Shown here in pieces: positions 31,444 through 40,451 of a stretch of 57,557 nucleotides of DNA (position 1 is its first letter; each line of letters opens with the position of its first letter). The notes beneath the pieces are model-generated. The model did not search any database and was not told the DNA's origin. It worked only from the letters and a program-made list of their open reading frames with translations. The stretch lies in contig VBOX01000056.1 of NCBI GenBank assembly GCA_005893265.1, forward strand, positions 1 through 57,557. Direction: 5' to 3'. Made by a program: the position numbers and the translations under genes. The DNA is from Candidatus Eiseniibacteriota bacterium. GTDB taxonomy: Bacteria; Eisenbacteria; RBG-16-71-46; SZUA-252.

Positions 31444-32673
31444 TCAGTAATCTCGCCAGCGCATCGCGACGTTCTGGATGAGGCCTACCTGTAAGAAGCT
31501 CGCCACGAGCGAGGATCCGCCGTAGCTCAGAAGCGGCAGGGGGAGGCCGGTCACGGGCGCGAGCCCGACCGTCATCCATATGTTGACGAGCACATGGTAC
31601 AGAAAAATCGAGGTCATTCCAATCGCGAGGAGGCCACCGAATTTGTTCCGGGCGTGATGCGCCACCCGGATGCCGCGAAGGATGAGAAGCAGGTAGAGGG
31701 ATGCCACGAGCGCGGCGCCGACGAAACCGGTCTCCTCGCCGACGACCGAATAGATGAAATCGGTATGCTGCTCCGGGAGGAAGGCGAGCCCTTTCTGGGT
31801 CCCGTGCAGGTACCCTTTCCCGAACACCTGCCCCGAGCCGATGGCGATCTTCGACTGGATGATCTGGTATCCCGCCCCGTAGGCGTCCGCGCCCGGATCC
31901 AGGAACGTGGTGATGCGCTGTTTTTGGTAGGGCTGCAGGTGATTCCAGATCTGCGGCGTCGCGATGCCCACGATCAAATTCACGCCCACCACGAGGAGCA
32001 ACGGCAGAAGACGAATGCGCGAGCGGTAGAGAATCACCGCGAGAACACCGAGAAAGACGAACCACGCGGGCGTGTAGAAGGAGAGCGCGACGTTGGCGAT
32101 CGGCGAGATCAGGAAAAAGAGATACAGAAGCGGCAACCCGGCCCAGTAGAGCATCGTCAGAAGCATCGCTACGAACGCCACCGAGGTCCCCAAATCGGGC
32201 TGCTTCAATACAAGGAGGAACGGGATCCCGGCGGTCACGATCGGCCGGACGAGGTTTCGGATCTGGGTCAGGTCCTTCTTGCGATCCCCGAGCTGGCTCG
32301 CGAGAAGAATCACCGTCGCGACCTTCGCGAGCTCGGAGGGCTGAATCTTCACCGGTCCCCAGCCGAGCCACCGTTGCGCCCCGAGCCCGACGTGCCCGAC
32401 GAACAGCGTCAGGACGAGGAGTCCGAGGGCCACGCCGTAAAGTAGATAGGCGGTTCTGCCCTCGTACACGCGGTACGGAACGGCCGCGATGAGACCGCCT
32501 GCCAGAAGGGCGAGGAGGAGATAGGCGATTTGCTTCAAATATAGCCCGTGCTCCGCGGACGCGGAGGCCATCGAGGTCGCGCTGAAGACGAATGCGACTC
32601 CGATGAGGGTGAGAATCAGAGTGGCCGCGAGCAGCGGCCGGTCGATGTCGGAAGAAAACCGCGCCTCGAACAT
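31444..32673 (-). CDS. rodA: Rod-shape SEDS peptidoglycan polymerase RodA
   Basis: RodA polymerises glycan strands for lateral wall growth with PBP2. The 409-residue membrane protein has about ten hydrophobic helices and the SEDS motifs GAQRWLGWGPVKIQPSELAK, LKQPDLGTSVAF, LPEQHTDFIYSVVGEETGF and the C-terminal GLPLPLLSYGGSSL. It starts 1 nt after the mrdA stop, with GGGGAGGTG overlapping the mrdA end as ribosome-binding site, so it is co-translated with its partner. The gene looks complete. Confidence 0.96.
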   Translation of the reverse strand: MFEARFSSDIDRPLLAATLILTLIGVAFVFSATSMASASAEHGLYLKQIAYLLLALLAGGLIAAVPYRVYEGRTAYLLYGVALGLLVLTLFVGHVGLGAQRWLGWGPVKIQPSELAKVATVILLASQLGDRKKDLTQIRNLVRPIVTAGIPFLLVLKQPDLGTSVAFVAMLLTMLYWAGLPLLYLFFLISPIANVALSFYTPAWFVFLGVLAVILYRSRIRLLPLLLVVGVNLIVGIATPQIWNHLQPYQKQRITTFLDPGADAYGAGYQIIQSKIAIGSGQVFGKGYLHGTQKGLAFLPEQHTDFIYSVVGEETGFVGAALVASLYLLLILRGIRVAHHARNKFGGLLAIGMTSIFLYHVLVNIWMTVGLAPVTGLPLPLLSYGGSSLVASFLQVGLIQNVAMRWRDY

Positions 32674-32674
32674 G

Positions 32675-34504
32675 TCACCTCCCCGTCATGACCGCGGCGC
32701 TCTCGGGCGGCGCGGGATGGAAGAAGGCTTCGAGCACCTTCCGTGCGATGGGCGCCGCCGCCGAGCTGCCGTGCCCCGCGTTCTCGACGAGCACCGCGAC
32801 CGCGATGCGCGGCGCCTCCGCCGGTGCGAAGCAGATGAAGAGGGCGTGGTCCTTGCCGTGAGGGTTCTGTGCGGTCCCCGTTTTTCCCGCAACCGCGATC
32901 GAGTCGAGCCGGGCCTGGCCGCCCGTTCCATTGGGATCGGAGACGACCGATGCCATGGCGGATCGGACGGCCTCCAGGTTGTACGGGGACACCGGCACGA
33001 CCTGGCGAAGCGAGTCGTACGCCTGGGCCGAAGCTCCCGAGGCGACGCTCCGGACCAGGTGCGGTTTCCACAGCACGCCGCCATTGCCGACGAATGCCGC
33101 GAGCTGAGCAAGCTTCACGGGCGTCAGCGACACCTCTCCTTGACCGATCGCGACGTTCAGGGTGAGGCCACGACTCCACCGCCCCGTGCCGAATCGCCGG
33201 TCGTACCAGCCCCGGTCCGGGAACAAACCCCGGCGCTCCTGGGGCAGATCGATTCCGGTCTTCTCGGAGAGCTGGAGCTTGGACATGAAATCGGCCAGAC
33301 GTTCCAGTCCAATCCGCAACCCGAGCTGATAGAAGTAGACGTCGCACGACCGAACGATCGCGTCGTGCATGGAGAGGCGCCCGTGCCCGTCATGGTTCCA
33401 GCAGCCGAACAGGCGGGTTCCAAACCGAAATTCTCCCGTGCACGACGAGGCGAACACGGTGCCGGGGACGATCGCGCCGCATTCCAGCCCCGCGAGGGAG
33501 GTGAAGGGCTTCAACGTGGATCCGGGTGGATACGCGGCCTGGATCGCGCGGTTGAACAGCGGATAGTTCCCTCCGCCGCTCAGCTCGCTCCACCGCTCCT
33601 GGGTGATTCCGGTCGAGAACTCGTTCGGATCGTAGTTGGGCTTCGACGCGAGCGCCAAGACCTCGCCGTTGCGTGGATCCAGCGCGACCACGGCGCCCCG
33701 CGCCCCCGGCGCGAACGCTTCCTCGGCGGCGCGCTGGACGTCGAGGTCGATCGTCAACTCGAGGTCCACGCCGCGTCGTGGCACGATGGGGTGCTTGTCA
33801 CCCAGGAGCTCGGCTTTCCTCCCCAGGGCGTTCACCTCGAGGAAACGTTTCCCGTCCTGTCCGCGAAGGATCTTCTCGTATCTCCGTTCGATTCCCATCC
33901 GACCGATGAGGTCGCCGCTCAGATAGTCGCCGTACTGAGGATCGAGGAGCTCCTTGTCGGAGATTTCTCCGACGTATCCGAGCAGGTGGGACGCCATGAG
34001 TCCGAGCGGATAACGGCGAAGCGGCTCCGATTCGACCTCGACGCCGGGAAGCTGGTCTCGATGCTCCGAGACGAATGCGACCGACTTGATGTCGACGTTT
34101 CTCTTGAGCCGAATCGGGAGGAAGGAGACCTTGCGCTCTCGCTGGATCTTCTCCTTGAGGAGGGTCGGGTCTACTCCGAGGATCGGCCCGAGGGTGGCCA
34201 GGGTAGAGTCGATGTGCGCGGGGTTCCGGGTATATGCCTTGTCGAACGGATCGAGCGTGACCGTAAAGGAAGGAACGCAGTCCGCGAGCAAGCGGCCCTT
34301 CCGGTCCCGGACCTCTCCTCGCGGGGCGGTCAGCACCTCCACGCGAATCCGGTTCCCCTCCGAAAGCTCACGGTACCGCTGTCCCTGGAGTACCTGTAAA
34401 AAGAAGAGCCGCATGAGGACGAGGGCGAAGATCCCCGCCACCGAAACGGTTAGGATCCGCTCGCGTCGTTGCCAGCCGCCGAGAGAGATCGGCTCCGCGC
34501 GCAT
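32675..34504 (-). CDS. mrdA: Penicillin-binding protein 2
   Basis: PBP2 is the cross-linking transpeptidase of the elongasome. The 609-residue protein has one N-terminal membrane helix (ILTVSVAGIFALVLMRLFF), a PBP-dimer domain (APRGEVRDRKGRLLAD, LLGYVGEISD) and the transpeptidase domain. SxxK is in YPPGSTLKP near 327, SxN in VRSCDVYFY and KTG in AGKTGTAQNPHG near 538. It lies 3 nt after mreD and 1 nt before rodA, in the classical mre order. Confidence 0.96.
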   Translation of the reverse strand: MRAEPISLGGWQRRERILTVSVAGIFALVLMRLFFLQVLQGQRYRELSEGNRIRVEVLTAPRGEVRDRKGRLLADCVPSFTVTLDPFDKAYTRNPAHIDSTLATLGPILGVDPTLLKEKIQRERKVSFLPIRLKRNVDIKSVAFVSEHRDQLPGVEVESEPLRRYPLGLMASHLLGYVGEISDKELLDPQYGDYLSGDLIGRMGIERRYEKILRGQDGKRFLEVNALGRKAELLGDKHPIVPRRGVDLELTIDLDVQRAAEEAFAPGARGAVVALDPRNGEVLALASKPNYDPNEFSTGITQERWSELSGGGNYPLFNRAIQAAYPPGSTLKPFTSLAGLECGAIVPGTVFASSCTGEFRFGTRLFGCWNHDGHGRLSMHDAIVRSCDVYFYQLGLRIGLERLADFMSKLQLSEKTGIDLPQERRGLFPDRGWYDRRFGTGRWSRGLTLNVAIGQGEVSLTPVKLAQLAAFVGNGGVLWKPHLVRSVASGASAQAYDSLRQVVPVSPYNLEAVRSAMASVVSDPNGTGGQARLDSIAVAGKTGTAQNPHGKDHALFICFAPAEAPRIAVAVLVENAGHGSSAAAPIARKVLEAFFHPAPPESAAVMTGR

Positions 34505-34507
34505 TCG

Positions 34508-35002
34508 CTACCCCTCGTCCCTGAGCAGGAGCGTGCGCGAGGTCGCCTCCACGGTGGCGAGCAGGAGGACCACGAGGACGGTCGTGTAGAGAGCGGACGG
34601 GAGCGCGACGAACACGAACTGCCGCGCGAGCCCTCCGACGTCGCCCGAGGTATAGAACCCGAAGTAGATCAAGTCGTGGACCAACATCGCGGTCAGGAAG
34701 AAGACGAACCGCACGCCCACATTGGAGCGATGGACGCGAAATCCGGCTTTCGCCACGATGAAACCTACGACCGTCTTGGCGAGGGCGTTGAGCCCGAGCG
34801 GTCCGGGGGCATCGATATCTTGCAGGAGGCCAACCGTGAACCCGCCGATCACCCCCGGAATGGGCCCGCGCATCCAGCCGAAATAGACGACGAACGCGAC
34901 CAAAAGGTCGGGCCGAACCCCGCCGATCTCGATCCGATGGACGACCGTCGCTTGGAGAATCAGGACGACGAGCAGCACGAGCGCGTCCCGGAGACCCTTC
35001 AC
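34508..35002 (-). CDS. mreD: Rod shape-determining protein MreD
   Basis: This 164-residue, very hydrophobic inner-membrane protein has about five helices (LVLLVVLILQATVVHRIEIG, LLVAFVVYFGWMRGPIPGVI, PLGLNALAKTVVGFIVAKAG). It fits MreD by size and by position between mreC and mrdA. Family members are poorly conserved, so the call rests mainly on context and topology. Its ATG overlaps the mreC stop (ATGA). Confidence 0.9.
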   Translation of the reverse strand: MKGLRDALVLLVVLILQATVVHRIEIGGVRPDLLVAFVVYFGWMRGPIPGVIGGFTVGLLQDIDAPGPLGLNALAKTVVGFIVAKAGFRVHRSNVGVRFVFFLTAMLVHDLIYFGFYTSGDVGGLARQFVFVALPSALYTTVLVVLLLATVEATSRTLLLRDEG

Positions 35003-35967
35003 TGCCCGTCCCCCGATTCCGTGCTTTCGCTTGGAGCCGGCACCGGGGGCGGCGTGGCGACCACGGCCGGCCTTTTCGTGACCGGCGCCGGCGCGGCGAC
35101 CGCGGCTGGTGCCGAGGCCGGTGCCGCGGCGCTATCGGGCTCTGTGGATTCCAGGGGCAACATCCGCGGGCCGCGCCCCGCGCCCGCCCGCAAGTAGACG
35201 AGCACCTCCTCGAGACTGCGGAAGTTCACGGCGGGCTTCACCTGAACGTCCTTCATCAGCCCGTTCTCGGCGATCCCCACCCGGGTGACGGTTCCCACCC
35301 GCACGCCCTCCGGGAAGATGCCGCCCAGGCCCGATGTGAACACCCAGTCGCCGGGTTTGACGTCCTCCTGGGAGGAAACGTACAGGAGGCTCAAGACAGG
35401 GTTCTCTCCGAACTCCCATTGCAGCACGCCGTCGACACGGGATCGCCCCACGCGCACCGCGACCGCGCAATCGCGATGAAGGAGCGTGAGGACCCTCGCC
35501 TCGTGCGGCGCGACGCGCTCGATGCGTCCGACGAGGCCTTCGGGGGTGATCACGGCCCCGTTCGGAAGGATCCCTTCCCTAGAGCCTTCGTCGATCGTGA
35601 GGCTTCCGCCGAGCCGATCCAGGCTCCGCGACGTCACACGCGCCGCCGTGAGGTCGGAAGGATTCTCCTGCGAAAGGGCCAAGAGACGCCTTAAGCGCGC
35701 GTTTTCGAGGCGCTCGGAGCGGGTTGCATCCGCCTCGATCTGAACCTGGGCGAGGCGCTTCTTGAGCTTCTGGTTCTCCCAATACACCCCCACACCCGCG
35801 TCGACCCAGCCGACGACTGCTTCCACGGGGGCAAGAACGGTGTGCTGGAGGAACCACGCGGCGCGCGCCTGCTGGCCGCGATCGAGGAGCATCAGGGTCA
35901 CGGAAAGAACGCAGGCAATCGTGAGGGCCGCCCAATCGGCGCGCCGGGCGAATAGGAGCCGGAACAT
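34999..35967 (-). CDS. mreC: Rod shape-determining protein MreC with Ala/Pro-rich tail
   Basis: MreC is the periplasmic scaffold linking MreB to PBP2. The 322-residue product has an N-terminal membrane anchor (AALTIACVLSVTLMLLDRG), a coiled coil (~65-100, KLKKRLAQVQIEADATRSER) and the two-barrel core (GVLQWEFGENPVLSLLYVSS, PGDWVFTSGLGGIFPEGVRV). The last ~55 residues are an Ala/Pro/Val-rich low-complexity tail not needed for the MreC fold. It follows mreB by 19 nt and overlaps mreD. Confidence 0.95.
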   Translation of the reverse strand: MFRLLFARRADWAALTIACVLSVTLMLLDRGQQARAAWFLQHTVLAPVEAVVGWVDAGVGVYWENQKLKKRLAQVQIEADATRSERLENARLRRLLALSQENPSDLTAARVTSRSLDRLGGSLTIDEGSREGILPNGAVITPEGLVGRIERVAPHEARVLTLLHRDCAVAVRVGRSRVDGVLQWEFGENPVLSLLYVSSQEDVKPGDWVFTSGLGGIFPEGVRVGTVTRVGIAENGLMKDVQVKPAVNFRSLEEVLVYLRAGAGRGPRMLPLESTEPDSAAAPASAPAAVAAPAPVTKRPAVVATPPPVPAPSESTESGDGQ

Positions 35968-35986
35968 CGGGCCTTACGCCCGCCGC

Positions 35987-37024
35987 TCAGTCGCGGACGA
36001 CCGACATGAGCACCTTTTCGTAGAGGGTAGGATCGTCGAGGATCTTTCCGGTCCCGAGGACGACGCAGGTGAGCGGATCCTCGGCGACGGTAATGGGCAA
36101 ATTGGTAGCCTCCCGCAGCAACATGTCGATTCCACGGAGGAGGGATCCCCCGCCGGTCATCACGATGCCGCGGTCCACGATATCGGAGGCGAGTTCGGGC
36201 GGGGTCTTTTCCAGCGATTGCATGAGCGCGTCCACGATCTGCTGGAGCGGCTCGCTCAACGCTTCGCGGACTTCGACCGATGAAATCTTCATCGTCTTGG
36301 GAATGCCCGCGACGAGGTCGCGGCCCTTGATCTCCATCTCCTCTTCCTGCTCCAGACGGAACGCCGAGCCGATCTTGATCTTGATCGCCTCCGCGGTCTG
36401 TTCGCCGATGAGGAGGTTGTAGGCCTTCTTGACGTACTGGACGATCGCTTCGTCCATCTCATCCCCACCGACCCGGATCGACTGCTGATTCACGATCGAG
36501 TTCAACGCCATCACGGCGATCTCGGTGGTGCCGCCTCCGATGTCGATGATCATGTTCCCCGACGGCTTCCCCACGGGGAGGCCGACCCCGATCGCCGCGG
36601 CGATCGGCTCCGGCACCAGGAGGACCTCCCGCGCACCGGCGTGCTGGGCCGAATCCTGTACGGCACGTTTCTCGACTTCGGTGATCCCCGAGGGGACACA
36701 GATGATGATGCGCGGACGGACCCAGGTGCGGCGCCGGAGCGCCTTCTGAATGAACTCCCGGAGCAGATCCTCCGTCTTCTCAAAATCGGCGATCACGCCG
36801 TCCTTGAGCGGACGGACCGCGACGATCTCGTCGGGCGTACGGCCCAGCATACTCTTCGCTTCCTTGCCGACCGCGATGACCTTGCCGGTGGTCCGGTCCA
36901 CCGCAACGACGGAAGGTTCGTTCAGAACGATCCCCTTCCCCTTGAGATAGACCAGCGTATTGGCGGTTCCGAGGTCGATCGCGACGTCGTTGGAGAAGAC
37001 GCCCATCAGCTGGTCGAACGACAT
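35987..37024 (-). CDS. mreB: Rod shape-determining actin homologue MreB
   Basis: MreB filaments guide the elongasome. The 345-residue protein has the actin-fold phosphate-binding loops [19 protein letters not shown] and [18 protein letters not shown], plus [19 protein letters not shown] and [18 protein letters not shown] 37024 is chosen since GGGAGG lies 5 nt upstream and the length matches the family. In-frame ATGs at 37054 and 37105 give longer forms without support. It heads the mreBCD-mrdA-rodA run, with a promoter at 37117-37146. Confidence 0.97.
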   Translation of the reverse strand: MSFDQLMGVFSNDVAIDLGTANTLVYLKGKGIVLNEPSVVAVDRTTGKVIAVGKEAKSMLGRTPDEIVAVRPLKDGVIADFEKTEDLLREFIQKALRRRTWVRPRIIICVPSGITEVEKRAVQDSAQHAGAREVLLVPEPIAAAIGVGLPVGKPSGNMIIDIGGGTTEIAVMALNSIVNQQSIRVGGDEMDEAIVQYVKKAYNLLIGEQTAEAIKIKIGSAFRLEQEEEMEIKGRDLVAGIPKTMKISSVEVREALSEPLQQIVDALMQSLEKTPPELASDIVDRGIVMTGGGSLLRGIDMLLREATNLPITVAEDPLTCVVLGTGKILDDPTLYEKVLMSVVRD

Positions 37025-37116
37025 CCGTGCCTCCCGAATCTCGTGGGTCGACATGGCGGGCCTACTCCCTCCCTCCATCCTGGCGGACAGAGGCTCCAAT
37101 GGCATGAAGTGTGCGG

Positions 37117-37146
37117 ACCGTAACAGACTCGCCGACGGAGACGCAA
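37117..37146 (-). promoter_or_regulatory. Promoter for mreB operon
   Basis: On the minus strand TTGCGT (37146-37141), an 18-nt spacer and TACGGT (37122-37117) form a sigma-70-like promoter about 95 nt before mreB. The same -10 TACGGT with 18-nt spacing occurs before the 50260-51597 gene. Confidence 0.5.
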
Positions 37147-37170
37147 GGTCATTTCTCCTCGGAAGCCGAG

Positions 37171-37199
37171 TTGACAGGCCGGGATACGAGTGCTAGCGT
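37171..37199 (+). promoter_or_regulatory. Promoter for the small secreted protein at 37251
   Basis: TTGACA (37171-37176), a 17-nt spacer and TAGCGT (37194-37199) on the plus strand form a strong -35 with a GC-rich -10. It lies back to back with the mreB promoter in the 226-nt divergent gap. Confidence 0.6.
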
Positions 37200-37250
37200 G
37201 CCTGAACAGAGATCCATCAGGCATCGCGCCACATGGGAGGGATATCGACC

Positions 37251-37787
37251 ATGATGCGAGCCATCTTGAGGATTCTCGTGCTTTCCGCAAGCAGCGCTCT
37301 GATCAGTCTCCCGGCACTCGCGGCGCCGCCGAGCATACCGGGACAGAGAGCGGAACCCCGTCCCGAAGGCGGCTCCACCCGGTCCGTCCAGGAATTCCAG
37401 GGGCTGGGCGTCGGCCGGCAGCTCGCCACCTTCGCCGGGACCGTCCTGGACATCAACGATCGTCCGATCGCCAACGTCCTAGTGGATCTGTTCATCGATG
37501 GAGCGCTAGCCGGCACGGCCCTCACCGAGGGCACCGGATTCTACGAGATCCAGGTGCCCTACGATTCACGGAGCGACACGACGGTGCTCCTATGGTACGT
37601 GCCGCAGGACCGCGCGCTCTTGCCGAAAGAGCTCGTGATCCGCGAAAGCAAGGCGAGCCAGGCAAACTCCCTCATCTCCCGGTGCGTGCCGCGGGCGACG
37701 CTCACGCCGGGGCACCAGTTCCGCGTCTACATCTTCGACTCCACCAATCGGAACAAGGACCTCGCCGAGCTGAACTGCCTGCCCTAG
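37251..37787 (+). CDS. Small secreted protein with carboxypeptidase-regulatory-like (Ig-fold) domain, function unknown
   Basis: The 178-residue product begins with a clear signal peptide (MMRAILRILVLSASSALISL, cleavage near PALA-APP). The mature part contains ATFAGTVLDINDRPIANVLV, DGALAGTALTEGTGFYEIQV and VLLWYVPQDRALLPKELVI, the strand pattern of a carboxypeptidase-regulatory-like or Ig domain. ATG 37251 is preferred to 37233 because GGGAGG sits 9 nt before it. It is a single-gene unit with its own promoter, converging on the rhomboid gene 39 nt away. No enzyme motif is seen. Confidence 0.7.
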   Translation: MMRAILRILVLSASSALISLPALAAPPSIPGQRAEPRPEGGSTRSVQEFQGLGVGRQLATFAGTVLDINDRPIANVLVDLFIDGALAGTALTEGTGFYEIQVPYDSRSDTTVLLWYVPQDRALLPKELVIRESKASQANSLISRCVPRATLTPGHQFRVYIFDSTNRNKDLAELNCLP

Positions 37788-37826
37788 CGCGCGATCTCGG
37801 CAAAAGACGATGGAGCGGTGCCCGGG

Positions 37827-39062
37827 TTACGCCGCGCCTCGTTGGAGCGCTAGCGCCTCCTCGAGGGCCCGCAGGCGGTCCCGGGCAAGCCGCTCGACCT
37901 CGGGCGTCAGCGAGGAGTAGCTCAGGAGCTCCTGGCAGACGTACAGGGCACGACCCGGATTGTTGAGCGCCTTCCACTCGATGTCGGCGCACTTGAGAAG
38001 CGCCGTGACGGCGCCCGCCGCTTCCGGGTGGTGCCGCCCGTAGGCCTCGTAGGCGCGGCTCGCGTCGCTCGGCCGGCCCCGTTCTTCGTAGCCGCGTGCC
38101 ACGCGGAGCAGATCCCCGGGCGGGATCGTCACGTCTCCCAAGAGACGCTTCATCTCATCGAACGCGTCGCATGCCTCCTCGATCTCCCCGCGCTTGAGCC
38201 AGCCCGAGATCGCCTCTCGAAAACGCGCCAGCGATTCGGAGCTTTGGTGGGTGACCCGATGAACGCGCGCCGCGCGAATCAGCACCTCGGGGTCGCCCGG
38301 GCGCTTGGCCAGATAGGCCTCGTACTCTCCCAAAGCCGCAAACCATTCCCCTTTCTGCGCGTAACGATCGCCGAGAATGAGGCGCCGCTCGAGACGGCCC
38401 TCCCCGGCCAGCCCCATCAGAAGACCAAGCCCGACGCCGGAACCCAGGCCCGCCAGATGGGAGACGTACGCGGTCCCCTCGACCGGCTCCACCAGCTGAT
38501 AGATCGCCTGAAGCGCGAACCAGGCCGCGATCGCCACCACGGCGGGGAGCGCGAACTTGTTCGCCCTCGTGATGCCCTGGAAATAGAGCAGCGTGACCGA
38601 GGCAAAGCGCAGCCGCACGAAGTAGAGCCTCACCAAGAAGAGCCCCATGACCCCGGCAATCGCCCCGGAGGAGCCCAGGATCGGCGTCGACGCGAGATCG
38701 GGTGCCGCGGCCAACATCCAGCCGGCCTGGGCGAGATTCGCGAGCCCGGCGAATCCCAGGTAGGCGATGAGAAACCGCGTGGTGCCGAGGCGGGACTCGA
38801 TTGGCGGCGCGAGGATCCCCAAATAGAGCAGGTTGCTGAGCAGGTGAACCCAGCCCGCGTGTAGAAAGGAGGAGGTAATGGAGGTGATCATCGACGGTTC
38901 GCCGGGAAGGAGCGTCAATCGGTAGAATTCAGGCTCGAATCCCGGCGCAAGCCTGAAAAAGAGAAACGCGCCGACGTTGGCGCACGCCAAAGCGATCGTC
39001 CCCCAAGGCGTGCCCCGGACGCGGGCTTCGGTACCGACCGGGATGTAGAAGAAGTAGTACAT
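37827..39062 (-). CDS. Rhomboid family intramembrane serine protease with C-terminal TPR-like repeats
   Basis: Residues 1-220 form a rhomboid core: FLHAGWVHLLSNLLYLGIL (H69, H73, N77), catalytic Ser132 in GSSGAIAGVMG and catalytic His202 in VSHLAGLGSGVG. Both members of the Ser-His dyad are present, so it may cleave transmembrane substrates. Residues ~225-410 are helical repeats with TPR character (YAQKGEWFAALGEYEAYLAK, VARGYEERGRPSDASRAYEA). The start codon at 39062 is adjacent to the gdhA promoter on the other strand. The substrate is unknown. Confidence 0.9.
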   Translation of the reverse strand: MYYFFYIPVGTEARVRGTPWGTIALACANVGAFLFFRLAPGFEPEFYRLTLLPGEPSMITSITSSFLHAGWVHLLSNLLYLGILAPPIESRLGTTRFLIAYLGFAGLANLAQAGWMLAAAPDLASTPILGSSGAIAGVMGLFLVRLYFVRLRFASVTLLYFQGITRANKFALPAVVAIAAWFALQAIYQLVEPVEGTAYVSHLAGLGSGVGLGLLMGLAGEGRLERRLILGDRYAQKGEWFAALGEYEAYLAKRPGDPEVLIRAARVHRVTHQSSESLARFREAISGWLKRGEIEEACDAFDEMKRLLGDVTIPPGDLLRVARGYEERGRPSDASRAYEAYGRHHPEAAGAVTALLKCADIEWKALNNPGRALYVCQELLSYSSLTPEVERLARDRLRALEEALALQRGAA

Positions 39063-39064
39063 GC

Positions 39065-39093
39065 TTGATTGATGTCTCCCTCTTCTCTACACT
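39065..39093 (+). promoter_or_regulatory. Promoter for glutamate dehydrogenase gene
   Basis: TTGATT (39065-39070), a 17-nt spacer and TACACT (39088-39093) on the plus strand lie directly beside the divergent rhomboid start codon. Transcription would begin near 39100, giving a leader of about 65-90 nt. Confidence 0.5.
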
Positions 39094-39188
39094 ACCGCGG
39101 GCTCAAAAATGAAGCACATTCGTGACTTAGCGCCCTCCAACCAGGGAATCCAGAGACGGCGACGGTGACCCCTTTCGCAGGATCGGAC

Positions 39189-40451
39189 ATGGGCTCCGAG
39201 CTCCAAAAGGAGCTGGACCCCCTCGAAAACGCGAGGCTCCAATTCGAGGAAGCGGCGCAACGGCTCAAGCTCGATCCGAGCTTCGTGCAGATCATCAAGG
39301 AGCCGCGCCGCGCGACGATCGTCAAGCTCCCGGTCCAAATGGATGACGGGACCTTCCGCGTCTTCACCGGATACCGCGTGCAGCACTCCATCATCCGCGG
39401 CCCCGCCAAAGGCGGGATCCGCTACCACCCGGACGTCAACCTCGATGAGATCATGGCGCTGGCCGCCTGGATGACCTGGAAATGCGCGGTCGTCGGGATT
39501 CCGTTCGGGGGCGGCAAGGGGGGCATCGCGTGCGACCCCGCGAAGATGTCCCAGGGCGAGCTGGAGCGGCTCACCCGCCGCTACGTCGCGGACTTGATCG
39601 ACGTGATCGGGCCGGAGTCGGATGTGCCCGCACCCGACGTCAACACGAACGAGCAGACGATGGCCTGGATCATGGACACCTATTCCATGCACGCGCGTCA
39701 TACCGTCACCTCGGTGGTGACCGGCAAGCCGCTGGAGCTGGGTGGTTCCGCGGGTCGCCGCGAGGCGACCGGCCGGGGGGTCCTCTTCGTCATCCGCGAG
39801 GCCGCGAAGAAGATCGGCCTCAGCTTGAAGGGCGCCAAGGTCGTCGTGCAGGGGTTCGGGAACGTGGGCTCGGTCGCGGCGGACCTCCTCGTCAAGGACG
39901 GGGCGCTGATCGTAGGCGTGAGCGACGTCAAAGGAGGCGTCGGGAACCCGAAAGGGCTCGATTTGCCCGCTCTCATGGGCCATCTCTCCGAAAAGAAAAC
40001 GGTGGCCGGGTTTCCGGGCGGGACCCCGGTCGAGGGGAAGAAGATCCTGGAGCTCCCGTGCGATATCCTCATTCCGGCCGCCCTCGAGAATCAAATCACC
40101 CACGTGAATGCGTCGCGCCTCTCCGCCCGCATCATCGCCGAGGGCGCGAACGGCCCCACGACCCACCAGGCGGACAAGATCTTGAACAAGGCGGGCGTGA
40201 TGGTCATCCCGGATATCCTCGCGAACTCCGGAGGCGTCACGGTCTCCTACTTCGAGTGGGTCCAGGACCGCCAGGGCTATTTCTGGCGCGAGCACGAGGT
40301 GAACGAACGCCTGGAGCACATCATGGTCACCGCGTTCAACGACGTCGCGAGGATGGCCGAAGAGCACAAGGTCTCGCTCCGGGTCGCCGCCTTCATGCTG
40401 GCAATCAAGCGCGTCGTGGACGCGATCCAGCTCCGCGGGGTGTACGCCTAG
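39189..40451 (+). CDS. gdhA: Glu/Leu/Phe/Val dehydrogenase, probably glutamate dehydrogenase
   Basis: This enzyme interconverts glutamate and 2-oxoglutarate plus ammonia. The 420-residue protein shows [20 protein letters not shown], the catalytic-Lys region [11 protein letters not shown], the Asp loop [20 protein letters not shown], the nucleotide fold [17 protein letters not shown] and [13 protein letters not shown] 39189 has AGGA 8 nt before; GTG 39165 is an alternative giving 428 residues. Coenzyme choice (NAD or NADP) cannot be fixed with confidence. Its stop directly abuts the stop of the convergent LD-carboxypeptidase gene. Confidence 0.93.
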   Translation: MGSELQKELDPLENARLQFEEAAQRLKLDPSFVQIIKEPRRATIVKLPVQMDDGTFRVFTGYRVQHSIIRGPAKGGIRYHPDVNLDEIMALAAWMTWKCAVVGIPFGGGKGGIACDPAKMSQGELERLTRRYVADLIDVIGPESDVPAPDVNTNEQTMAWIMDTYSMHARHTVTSVVTGKPLELGGSAGRREATGRGVLFVIREAAKKIGLSLKGAKVVVQGFGNVGSVAADLLVKDGALIVGVSDVKGGVGNPKGLDLPALMGHLSEKKTVAGFPGGTPVEGKKILELPCDILIPAALENQITHVNASRLSARIIAEGANGPTTHQADKILNKAGVMVIPDILANSGGVTVSYFEWVQDRQGYFWREHEVNERLEHIMVTAFNDVARMAEEHKVSLRVAAFMLAIKRVVDAIQLRGVYA

